Part shown: piece after piece, positions 1 to 12,318 of the stretch | How positions within the stretch are numbered: the first letter of the stretch is position 1 | Layout: each line of letters opens with the position of its first letter | Notes under the pieces: model-generated | Told to the model about the DNA's origin: nothing | Database searches by the model: none | The model's input: the letters and a program-made list of their open reading frames with translations, nothing else | Source of the DNA: Taenia hydatigena | Taxonomy: Eukaryota; Platyhelminthes; Cestoda; Cyclophyllidea; Taeniidae | NCBI GenBank assembly: GCA_036345935.2 | Contig: JADWOT020000006.1 | Coordinates: 21,220,967-21,284,966, forward strand | DNA length: 64,000 nucleotides | Reading direction: 5' to 3' | Made by a program: the position numbers and the translations under genes

Positions 1-308
1 AGCTTAATTACTCATTTAGATATTAAAAAGGCGCTAAGTAAGAGGGACCCTTGGGTAGGCGCTCCAAGGATGCGTTGAGAATTCATCTGCAGATTCACCA
101 GAATCGTCCTTTGAGGTTAGTAATTCCTTCGTAAGGGCGAAAAACGCTTGTAGCTTTTAATAAATGAACAAATATCCTTTTTATTAAAAAGAAGAAATTT
201 TATTGATTCGATTAAGTTCTTGTCTTTATTTTTAAAGACGATGTTTAAATTGTTAAACGACACATAAAATTTAATTCGACACTGCGATTGGGAGCATCAA
301 CCAATCAG

Positions 309-1855
309 TGATTCGGAGGCGTGAAGCAATAAACGAAGCGATGGCAGATTTGGGTTCCCAGGGTAAGCCTCCTGTGGGACGGAAATTGCGCAGGTGTGGT
401 GCAATCTGTGGCATTTTCACATGCGAAATACACACCGGTTTTACACGCATTTACACACACTCGAACGCACAGATCTCGTATTGGTGTGATAGTCATGAGC
501 AGACAGTTCAAGCCATTTCAGCACACTTAAGGTGAAGAACACATCAAGCTCGTGTGGCCGAGCTTGTTACGCCTACTAGGCTACCCAGGAAGAGAATGAC
601 ACCGATGATTATTTCCCACAGAGTGGCATCTTTGAAAAGTGTTACTTCATTGGAGACGACCTGCAAATTTTCTTGGTTTCCCATGACTCAGCCGGGTCGA
701 ATTTTGTTGATTCCATTTCACCTGAGGCACTTTTTAAGGCACTTGCCATTCAGCCTTCCTCTTTGTATAAGAGGATAAAGTCACTGCTAGGGTCAGGTAT
801 TATTGACACATCGAAGGAGGAACTTTGGGGCACGTTATCAATCAGGAAGACCGTGACTGCTCTGTATAGGTTGGTTGGCAACCACAAAGAGCGGTCGAAA
901 GTACGACTATCTCCTGTCCGTAGCTTGCATTTGCCGCGACCTTACACTAGAGCAGCTAAGAATAGTCACGGCCAACGGATAGATGGTGCTCATTGAAGGG
1001 GATTAGATGGAGTTTCATCAGCTCTTCTCTAAAGGGCATGCTGTGCGTTTTTCTCACGTGCTCTGCGTTCCAACTGATTGACAAGTTCCGGCTGTTGCGC
1101 AATTCCGTGTTCGCTCTCCTCCAGCCCAGAGTGTTCCATGAGCTGCCTTCTTGTAGATGAGAGATTAGAGTTGGGTGCCTTAAATGTGGCCTTCAATCAA
1201 TGCATTAACCAACTGCTGCTGCTTACATCTCAAGACGATTCTTTGCATGTTACAGAGGCGTACCATAGTGGCGAATTGGGTGTCAGCCTTGAATGAGAGC
1301 AAACTGCTCCATCTTTTTCCTTCCATTTAATCTCCTCTCCTTTCCTTTCACTATTTACTCCTGATGTCATTCTACACACGCAAGCATCCACAGAAAGCAA
1401 CAAATGAATATGCGCGTGCCTTAGAAATGTGGGTAGAGAAGTGAGTTTAGTGGGTGAATCATTCTGAGGCAGCAATGACAAATGCATCCACAATGTCAAG
1501 GCCACTTCTCAAACTCAACATCTTCCTGTTTCTATTGTTTGTGTAAAGTAAGTGAGAATCAGGATGGCAGTGTTAAAAGGGTAGTGGCATTTGCTCCTAC
1601 TTTCCTCCTCCAGCAGCTGAAAGTTTTCCTTATTAAGCTAATTTCACCTCTGTGTTGGTGGCTAAACATAGTGCAGGCATTGTGTTTCCCCCTTATTTCA
1701 TCGCATCTCTTTTCAATCTCTATCATATCAGCCTAAGCAAAGGAGATGTACTAACACCCAAAACACGGATAGCTGTGGTGAATAATGACTATGACACTCG
1801 AGCTCTGTTCATGCCGCCTACCTCAATGCCACGCATTGTCTTCACTGGTGACTAG
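309..1855 (+). CDS. 3' exons of an unidentified protein-coding gene
   Basis: I do not recognise this protein. Three exons join in phase: 580-796 (ends CAG|GTATT), 1157-1259 (acceptor after a pyrimidine run ending TTGTAG) and 1732-1855 (acceptor TATCATATCAG, ending in TAG at 1853-1855). They give about 147 residues with protein-like composition. The first exon opens with acidic residues (EENDTDDY), followed by a hydrophobic stretch around FIGDDLQIFLVS and a helix-like segment (SPEALFKALAIQPSSLYKRI). The second encodes ELGALNVAFNQCINQLLLL and the last ends in MPPTSMPRIVFTGD. A possible earlier exon is 309-362 (REAINEAMADLGSQ, strong donor CAGG|GTAAGC), but its phase fits only if the next exon starts at 593, so that boundary is unsettled. 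The 5' part of the gene would lie left of the window. Coding is likely; the exact exon set is an inference. Confidence 0.45.
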
Positions 1856-4800
1856 TATCATCAGAGGTTTTCCGCTTTCTGGGTCGCGGGGGCCATTGTA
1901 GTCTCACCTCTACTTTGTTAATGGTTTAGCATGGTTTAACAAACATCTAACGCGAGAAATCAACATTAACAGCTTATGTTATAGGTTATTTTCTCTTTAA
2001 ATCAGATACTCGTTACTAATGGATTCTTTCCGTCGACCAACTTCCTGCTCTCACAAAGATTCCAAAGTAGGAGTGATGCGAGGGAATCATACCTCTTAGT
2101 CCTTATAGTTCTTTTCACTTGTTTAATCACCAAGTTTCAAATTAAGCATAGATAGAGGCACGCAGATTTCTGTCAAGTGTGCATTCATTACCAACTTCTG
2201 CTTCAGTTCCTACATCATAAATTGTGCGGAAGTATGAGCTCGTGCGTGCGTATATGCGGATGTCAAGCTGTCAGTGAGAGGATAATAAGAGAAAGGTGGG
2301 TGCATACGTGACTGCCAAGTGGCTATCAAAGACACCTAGAGAGAGTGGCTGGATTTCTGCCTATTTATGGTATTTTTCTTGACCTCAGTACCTAAAAGGG
2401 GTTAACGATACATGATCATTGGGATGCTTGTTAATTAAGGGAATTAAGCGAGCGAAGGGTCGGTAATGGCACAGAATAATGGAAAAGATCCTCGGAATCG
2501 TCTTTTGAGGGTGCAAGCACTTCCAAAGTTAACCAAACAGACACATCGCTGGCTAGCCTTAAAGGCTCTTCTCACTGTTCACTTCAAACCTCCAGGACAT
2601 ACAAACAAATCCCGCTCCAGGAGAACATTTTATATTGCTGTTAGTAGAATGATGACGAGGCTGCTTCCTGTGAATTTTTTCGAATAGTCGAGCACTGGCC
2701 TCCATAGTTTTGGTGGTGTGGAGGAAAGAACGCCTTTTCTACTAACTTCCGGAATGGGTCAACCAATTAGAAGAAGGCAAGACCTCAAACATCACACCAT
2801 CACTAAGTTTACTTGTGGGATGGATGGCAAAAGAGATGATGCCTCACCACGCTGTGGGGTTTTTTACATGCCACTCGATATAGACGGCAGGACAGTGGCC
2901 ACAGCTAGTGTTTGCTCCCACAGGTAGAACCTTCCATTGGCGAGGATTTTATGTCCATCTTCTGTCCCACCGGTTAGACTAACTTCTATTAGGTAATGGA
3001 GGAAGATGGGTGACGAGTACGGAACAATGGAGGAATTGAAAGTACCACCTCTCGGACTAGGGAACATGGTCGTTTTTATTGGGTGTCTCCAATACCTGGT
3101 TGAATTAAAAAGGGGAGTGATGATCGCTGTTACCCTTAAATGCATTCATTTGTGTCATAATTCCCAAAAAGGTTGCCCTTCAGCCGGCATGGATGTAATC
3201 CACACCCAAATCCCCTCTTATACCACTAGAAACAAGAATCATTTCATTTATTCCCCTTTCCCTCGTATTTTTATTAAGCTGAAACGGCAGAGCGGCATTC
3301 CGAATCTGTGACCCCATTTTATTCCCATCCCTTCTTCTACCTTGTATCATTTCAGCACCATCCAAGCGTCTAACTGGGTCATAGGCTCAAATAGGTATCA
3401 ACTTTTAAATTAATTTTTCTGGTGTCTGATGTAGACTGTCTTTCTACAAGAAGGGCTCAAAAATTTTTAAATTTTAGGTAGTCATACACTCCTAAAGGCT
3501 GTATTCGCCTCCCACGTGAGCGCAAACTCTGACCAATGTAATGAAGTTCAAAGCTCCAAGAAGTGGCTTCGAATATGAGGAAGAAAGGACGACCTTGTAG
3601 TCTGTTAACTCTATATCTGTACCACTGGGTAATCACAGATAGCTTTTCTTTCCCTCTCTCTTTCCGTGAGGGTGCCACAATATCCAAACTTGACAGATAT
3701 GTCAAAAACGCAGGTAGGTCTTTGATGTCAACTGGCGGAAATCCGATGGACTGACTTCACCCTTTTAACACGTAGGCGTGTCCGCCCCCTTTAATGGCTT
3801 CGGTGTGATTCACGCATTTTATGGCACTCATTCGCTACCCTCTTTTGTCATAATCCGTAAGAATCAAACGCCCTAGTTATATGGTGAAGGAGTTAGTAAA
3901 AAATCTTCCTTTATCAGCTGCTGCTCCCTTTTTTTTTCTCAAAGAAGAAACTCCATGATGATTTGAAGTATGCACCTTCGAAGAGGCAAAAAGTAGGCAC
4001 CTAAGGTCATCCCTTTTGTGCAGCTGAACTACTACCGACGAGAAGTACGTTTCGAATTGTGAAAGAAAAAAAGCATGCAAAGGGGAAAGACTTACATTTT
4101 GGATTGTCAATCGGCTACACTTCACCTCTATCCTACCTGGAATTGTGTTAACCATACTTAACGGGCTGTTCAATCGCCAGAGTTTTCGGTACCGCTTCGC
4201 TTCAGAGAGTTGGCAAGACTGTAGGGATTCAACGCCAGACGAATAAGAAGAATAGGCGAGAATCATGACTTAATTGTTCAAATACTACTTCAAAGAGAAG
4301 CAGGAGACGAAGAGATTAAAGACGTAGCGTTTTGGTATCAGAAGCCCCTCCACTTTGTCAACTGTTCCAACCTCGCGTTCTGCAATGGCATCAGCAAGGA
4401 AATGGCATGACACCAGAAACTAAGTGATTCATTGTGGATTTATTAATAAGTTTACGAGAATATGCCTTGCCAGTGAAGGAACTGTATCCCAGACTCATGG
4501 GGAGATAGGGTTGCTGAGTAAAACCATCTTCTGTGTGGCTGATCCTTTAAACAAACGCCCTTACATATTCGAACCAAGGAATGCATTCTTTTTCTTGCTA
4601 GAACAACCACCCGCTTTGGACAGTACCTTGGCAGTGGATTCGCCCAAAGCCAACCTTTACATCTACCGAATTCTGTGAGCTAGATCACTGACGGTAGGAT
4701 ACAACCGTCTTTTAGGCTCGGTGGAAATCAATGGTAGACTTCTTCTTCCTCATCGTGGATGATTATAAATGTGTCAGCTAAAGAGGTAACTTGTCATAAA

Positions 4801-6321
4801 TAACAGGAATGATTATGCACAAAATCAGACAGAAAAGGAGAGGTATGGGGAAATGGGGGACGGACTGTAGATCGACATTTCATTTCATTGAAGACGTATG
4901 TATGTCCTGCAGAATTAAGATAATCATGACGTTTTTATTGGATAAACTTTACCTCACAACTCATTTTCTTCATCCTCAGATCACGCAATCAAACTCAACA
5001 CGTAACTCAGAAAGGAAAAAAGGAAGTCCGAGGTTTTAAAGGCAGAAAGTACTTTTACATCAAATGGACTTCATTCTCTCCCTCTCCTTCTCATCTTCAA
5101 AGCCTGTTTAAAGTTTTATGGGAAAGAAAAGAAACTATGAGCGAAAAATTATGAAACAATAGGCATAAGATTTTGAGAATGGCCTAATAGCTCCTTAGTC
5201 CGCTCTGTTGACTTTCTACCTTGCAAAAATTTTATTCGCAGAGTACAAAATCAACAGGTAAAGTTTTAGAGCTTTCAATAAGCTTTGCCTTGTCTTCTTT
5301 TTATCACACTTTGGTCAATTCTTATCAGAAGTTTTCTTTTTTTGAAAGCGGAGAAAAAAGAAATGCCTACTAGTTTGCCCATACATCACGATGCTTTATT
5401 TATTTCCTCCCAGACAAAAACGGGGGATGAGAATATACAAGAAAGGAAAGAATTCCTCCGATAAGTGGCGAAGGCGATGCAGGTTTTCCGTGCGTCTCAT
5501 TGTAATCGTCCACCTGGAATGTATGAGAACTTGTGGATTGTATATGCTTCAGGATGTTGGTACACTTTGGTGGATTCCACACGATCCTTCTAACAGCTTC
5601 AACTCTCGCCTAGTGCCGATTGAGCCTGATGGATGAGAAATGCAAGTCTATCGCGCAAGTTAACAGACCGTTTCAGCTTTGCGGAATTACTTATCTAAAA
5701 AGAAGAAAATCGTGCTGTAATTTAATTCTTTGCCTGTGAAGGAGGAGTGAGGATTTTATGCGGGTAGGGAAATGCATCATCACCCCTCATCGACACCTTA
5801 AATTAAGGCAAAATATGTCTCAATATGGGGAGAGAGCGGGAGCGAGTTGACTTAAAGCAGTGTTGATCTCTGTTAAAATCATTGAAAGTTATATTTGATT
5901 GACGTGATTAAGTGAGGTGAAGCCGTGTCGTCAAATAAACTGGAATTCTTATGTTACCACTCAGGCATTAGTCATTACATCTGCTAGAAAACCACTGACC
6001 CATGAGTCAAATCACCGGATGGATGTGTAGAATACCTTTCCATTGCACGAAAAGTGGGGAGTAACTCTAAGGGGGCTGGATATCAAGAAGTTAACACAAA
6101 TGAAGCCTATCATTCTACCTACATCTTCAAGGAAGACCTATGTTCTTTTCGTGACGTATGAGCCCTGCCAAAATGTCAAAAAACGAAACTCACTTAACAC
6201 GATTTTTCAGAATATTTTTTCGTGATGTGAGTAAACGAATATTGGTACCGGTGCCTCCCTCCCACTCGAAGGTCAAATATTTTGCCTTAGTTCTGACTAA
6301 TTCGCTTCGCCCACATTAAGG

Positions 6322-6591
6322 TCAGGGAAGTCTCCCTGTCAGATCTGGCAACAGCACGAAATTACGATCACATGGATCATAAATCACAACTCCGACGTCT
6401 TTACACGTGGCTGTTTTTCCAGTGGCGAAAGTGCCTTTCCAAATACGCATCACGTTGGTGATAAGGCATTGACGTTTTCTCACAATCACCTCTTCCTCCT
6501 CCTCCTCCTCCTCCTCCTCCTCCATCTCCGTCTTTGGGGAAACGCTAACCCCATCGCCTATTTGCATCCCCGCGAGTGGATCTTTACACAC
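6322..6591 (-). other. Open frame with glutamate tract, unidentified
   Basis: This 89-codon frame ends in a stop at 6322-6324. A GAG-type trinucleotide run is read as about 11 consecutive Glu residues, flanked by KTEM on one side and VIVRKRQC on the other. The part after the tract (CLITNVMRIWKGTF, then DVGVVIYDPCDRNFVLLPDL) looks protein-like, but I recognise no family. It could be the last exon of an unseen minus-strand gene, or simply a microsatellite inside an open frame. No clear acceptor site settles this. Confidence 0.2.
6495..6523. repeat. (TCC)n microsatellite
   Basis: An uninterrupted run of about ten CCT/TCC triplets, with imperfect TCTTCC just before it. On the minus strand it reads as GAG/GGA and encodes the glutamate run of the overlapping open frame. 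Confidence 0.9.
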
Positions 6592-9500
6592 GATGCGCTG
6601 ATATGGAGAAGCGTGAATATTAGAGACCGACGATGGAATGAAAAGGAGAGGTTATTTTTGGTTGAAGCGCTGGTGCTTGATTTGTTGGCGCTGACTGTGT
6701 CATCCACGAGGTAATGGTATTCGTTCGGAGGGGCGAGGCCGAACAATGAATTCTCCCCTTCATCCACCAGTGCATACTACTAAATTATTTTCCTTTCCTT
6801 TTTTCTATAAATTTTGTTCATTATTTAGGTTTGCTTTAAAGTCTACTTATAAAATCTTTCAACACCACTTGCCGATTTAGCCTAGCTCCATAACTTTCTG
6901 TCTGTCTGTGATTATTGTTACATCGTCGAGTAGGGAGTTTGTTGACTGTTGCTCCTCCTGACTGTTTTTTGACATTTGTTTGTTAAGTAAAGGATTCATG
7001 ATAAGCAACTCCATCTGGAGTCCACCACTTACACACGGGCGTCTAAAAATAGAGGACTGTAGGGGAGACGGTGAGGCGCGCCTGAAAAACGCGAGGCGGG
7101 TGGTGCCAACCCGTGACGTGTTTGTACGTCCCAACTTTCTTAACACGCAATAGTTGATTATTCAGTGACCTTACAATGCAAGGAGGTTTGCTTTGATGGC
7201 GTGAGTGAATAAGGTTAGCAGAACCGGGCAATATCTCACTTCTGTTAATCAATGGATAGCATATACTACCTTGCTACCTTTCATTGCAAATTCTGATTTA
7301 TTTTGTCAGTTTGATTGTACCTTCCAGCCCCTCTGTCCGATCAGAAACTATATGACGGTAGTCAGTGACTTTGAAAGCAAGTTTGACCTTCAAATCGCAG
7401 TCATAAGATCGATTACATCGAAAGAAGCTTCAAAGAGGAAGAGGAGAGCTAAATGGTGGAATAGAAAAAAACGAAGATACATTTAACAACCTCTGCCACC
7501 AGTTAATTTGGAGTCACTAGAAGAGCGAGAGTTGATGAGGCAAACCACACAAACCTCTCCATCACATCTGACAAGTGGTGCTCCTTTTTCCTGCGAATCG
7601 AGGATGAGAGGGGAGAGGGCTAATAAGTCATGCATGAAATAAATTTTGGGCAGCTGAATGGTTAAAATTGTGACAATTGAAAGAGTCACGAATAATTGCT
7701 GACTTCTGGTAGCGTCAAGTAGACCGGAGAAGAAGAGAGGGGAAGAGGAGGGTGTAGCCAATCACCTATGCTTATGCATAATTAAGTGATTCACCACAGG
7801 AGGACAGCACGAACTTCGAGTAGGTTGTAAAGAATATGCAAATTCTTTCTTCTTTTTTCTAAGTCCAACGAACTGGATGGCATTCAATTAGTTTAGTCAT
7901 TCGGTTAGTAAGGAAATGCGAAGAGGGGTTAAGTTGAAACTAGGACTGTGTGGGGTTCCCTTCACAACCAGTGGTTACGCGTTGATGCGATCTTGAATTA
8001 TTGTTGCTGACTGAACACAGAAGTTGGCTTATAACTGCCTACAAAAAGTTTACACCATTCAAAGGACTTATTGTCAGCTGAGTGGCCAGTAGGCGTGCAG
8101 TTCACAAGTGACTTTTGTTGACACTTGCACCACCTTCCTCAGCGGCGTCCAATGCATCACTCAACAGGTTCTATATTTACGTGTTATATAGGCATACTAT
8201 TCTACATTTAGAGAGTGTTTTTTGCTGCATTCCGATTTTGACTTGAGCACAGGAAGATTAGCTTTTTTGGAGGAGGGAAAGACAAGTTGATAGTGTACAC
8301 AGATATCAATATACCATCAGAATGCAGGCAACAAATGATGGCATTGCACCAGACTAAGCTGTCATGGACTGTAAACACATGCACAAACACACACACACAG
8401 GCAGACACGTCAACACGTGTAACAAAGCCTGACAATCAACTTGATCATGCAGTGATAGTCTGAACCGCGGTTAATTTCTCATGCTTGTGATCCTCACTGT
8501 CTTGGTGTGTGGTGGACCGCTATAGAAATATAAGGTGGACCAAACTGAACATAAAATGTCTTCCTCTTAACCTGGCATTTACAGTGGATGGAGGTGGTAG
8601 GAGGAAAAAAGGTGATAGCCATACGAGCCTCATTGCACTGGATGCATTCTCCGGCGCCCGCTACTACCATATTTTGATTGCAAGGCGCTAAAATCGGTCG
8701 TTCGGCGTGGGGCAATTAGAGAGGAGTAGTGAAGAGGCTAAATGTCAAGTGCTGTGGCCCACAACTGGATCCACTAAAAAAGCGTATAAGTGGCCGGAGT
8801 CAGAGACCGTATTTAAGTTGGTTCAGTGTGGCCACTCTCTGATGGAGAGAAACACACAGTAGCCTGAATATACCTATTCACTATCACCTGTGAAGAATAT
8901 GGGGCAATCCTCAAGGAGGGAGCTAGATGAGGCAGTGTGCTTATACATTCTTTTATACAATCCCAACCTGCTGTGGGACGGTACGAGGTCTTTTATCTTG
9001 TCCCATTAAGACTAAGACTTCTATTCATGACTTGAATGTTTCAAAGACAGGACACACTCCCCCTTCTCTTCCCCTTTTTGAGATTTGTCATACAGAGACG
9101 AAAAGGTGTAGCCTACCTTGGATAGTTCGGAGCCAGCCGATGATATGCGCATCCGCCTCGCATTGTGAGCGCCACGAATTTGTCAAGATCAGTTTATCAA
9201 ATTTCTAAGTTGCGTGCTAAAGAAGCGACGGATAAATTAGTAATGGCCGACGGTGTCAATGATTTGGTATGTCACTCGAGTCGGGCAATATCAAAAGTTC
9301 TTCTTAACAAATCAATCTACTCCACTAATTATTCCTCATGGTAGATCTCGTCGAACACACTGCAGCCACATTTGGCATATCACCACCAGACTCAAGTATT
9401 TGCTCATTATTTCTAGACACAATGGTTTCGTTATCACGAGCCGCTTCTGGTAGCTCAATTTTTGTTAATTAAGCTTAAGCAACACTTCAATCTAGTACGA

Positions 9501-12304
9501 GGAAGAGATACGGAGGAGAACTTCTATGTGAAGGCGAATGGAAGATCACAAAAGTCTTACTCTTCGAACTGGACAAGCAAACTGTCATGTCTGACAAGAA
9601 GTCTTGATATGGATGGTAATGCTTTATAAGGCTGTGAGTCATTCACAAGAAAGAGCGGTTCGACAGACTATTCCATGTTCTACTACCCTCTACTGAGTAA
9701 TTACATTTTTTGGAATTAAAGTATGATTTGTATTATTTGTTTATTGCGCAATTATGTGTTGTGACAACCTTGTTCTAAATTATAGTTCGGCCGCCCATGG
9801 AATTTAAAACCATTTTAAGGTAAACACTCTGGTTGCACCAATGGAGAAGTAGGACATTTCTCAAGGACACAACATGTTTATTTTTCGGCAAAAATGCTTT
9901 TCCAGCTAGGAAAAACTAGGAGAAGGCAAAGTAATAAAGAAATTATTAATTTTTAAAATGAATAATACCTTAGAGTCGATGCCAACCTTTGTTATTGGCA
10001 GGATGCTTTGTCGTTCAGGCCTTTATCTCGAAGTAAAAATTTACTGCAGAGAGGGTTTTTTCGAAGAAAATAATCTTCTTTTTACATTTACCCTAACTGT
10101 GTGAAACAACAAGAATCTCTCATACAAAACAACCCACCTACGGTTGCTCACTCAGTGCCTTCTGTGAATACGAGCGATTATGTGATGACATCTCTGTCAC
10201 TCGTGAGTGGTGGATTGGGGTACAACCTGACAAGCAACTATTTCTTCAAATATGGATTTCAGGGAGGGGTGTTGGTGAGTCGCCTGGAAATGGATGGTCG
10301 AAAACCTTGGAAGTTGGAGTTTCTGGTTGCCACTGTGTTCATGTTTTGCTCCATGACACCCGATAGACTGCTGTTCGCTCGAGCTCCACGGAACCTAGGC
10401 CTTAATCTCAAAATATTTTTAGGCCGTTTGACAAGCCTCCAACTCGTAAGTTCGTCACAGCTCTTGATGATTTAATGCTAGGACAAACTGCCTCTTTTCT
10501 AGACTGGTAGTGATAAATCTTTCCCCGATCTGACATGTTACATTTCACCTTTCCAAATGACGACTGCCCCATACCCATCAAATAATCACGAATCAAGTGG
10601 CCCTCAGCTCACATGCATTAGCAATACATCTCCCATCCTATCACAGTGCCTAGTTTTGTCTTTAGAGAGAACCAGAAGAGCTACACCCAATTTTTTTCAC
10701 AAGAAACTCTATTCCCTCCTACGCGTCTGACCAGCCCACGCATACACGCACACATGCCCCTAAGACAAGGATCAACGTACAAAACAATGCAGTAAATGTG
10801 GTATTAAATTAATGGATCGACTTCTGTTGCCTTGACAAAATCACGTGTGGCTGTAGCAGAAGCTGCCATAAAAGATACACTTGCCAAAACCGAAAGTGTG
10901 ATCACTTTAATCCGTGAAGTTGACTTCTCTAATGCATGTTTCTTTCGATTAACGTGGGAAAAAGTTTTAGTGTAAAATTTTAATTCAAATTTTTCAAACA
11001 CCCCGAAATGTCTCATTTTATTTACACCTTCCTGCCGTTTAAACAGGAAGCATAAAAGCAAAAAAGGAAGGTGAAATTAAACTCAGTTGTCGATTGCGTA
11101 GTGGATTGCATCATTGATGCAGCTGCATTGATACACAACACCAAGAACGACTGATGGCCTGAGGGTTTTTAGGGCACTAAAAACAGGCAACTGATTTTAA
11201 AAATGAGATGTGGAATATTTGTATTGCTGGTTTGCTTAAAAATCTTCAGTCAACTTTCAAAATGCATGAGTTTGAAGTTCACACTATGATATGTTTACCA
11301 AATTCCTGAAGAACCCCAAAGCTTAAATCAGCTTAAAGCCCAATCTTTAAAAGAGTTTGAAGTTCGGTTATTTCTCACGTGGAAATAGGCAAAAATGCAC
11401 TGCTTTTAAATTCGTAAAGTGTAAAAAAGGACATTTTAAAAGTTGCCACATGTCGACCATTTCAAGTGATTTATTTCCTTTTCTCATTTAGTCGAGCACC
11501 CTGTTTCCTTGAGTACTTTTAATCTTCTAATATTTGACCAAGAGCTCAAATGGTTGGTTACGTGATATGATGCCGACGGTAATGTGACTGAAGAGAGTAA
11601 AATTAGCCTTTTTTCAAAACAGCCATAAATTTTACAGGGGAAATAGACTTACTTTACATCGAAAAGGAAGAAAATCAAGTGAATTCTTAGGTTAGTCAAC
11701 GCTATGTCTTATTAATTGTTAAATTTGTCAACTTTTAGCAAATTTCTTCCAAAAATAATGTCGGTTTATGTTCCAAAAATTGCCTCAAAGGCTACTTACT
11801 CGCGCATAAAAATTCTCGCATCAGTAAACTTCAGTAGCTTTTAAGCAATTTCCTCGATTTAAACTATTCAAAATCACGTACTTTGTTAGGAAAAAGTGTG
11901 GCAAATTAGCTTTGATTTACAATGCATGTTTTTCTGATTTTATTGTTTTAGGTGGTAATCGGCTAGGTTGCACCGGCCTCGTCCCACAGTCGACGCCAAC
12001 TTCCATCATTATGAAGGGGAAGGAAAGGGAAGGGAACCATATCTGACGACTCTGCCATCCCCTCCTTCCTCAAAAAAGTTTTATTTATCTGTAAAATTCC
12101 ACATTACCGCAACACATTACGTCTTCCTCCTACCCATCTTCCTCATCCAGGGTTCTGGAATTGGAAGTAGCATATAAAAACTAGGGGAATTATTGCAGTG
12201 TGGTGTGCATGCGTGAAATGACGGCGCCTTCACCACAAATAAATCAATAAAACAAGAATTTGACATTTCGTTGCTAGGATGACGAGAATACATTCTTAAA
12301 ATTG

Positions 12305-12318
12305 TTTTTTTTTTTTTT
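12305..12318. repeat. Poly-T tract
   Basis: A run of 14 T with no other notable structure around it. It could be the tail of an old retroposed copy on the minus strand, but I see no repeat body or target-site duplication beside it. Confidence 0.8.

Noticed and set aside
10101..10475. 124-codon plus-strand open frame with protein-like words
   Set aside because: It starts at a GTG, shows no family motif, and I see no convincing splice sites or promoter. The length is within what chance gives in 64 kb.
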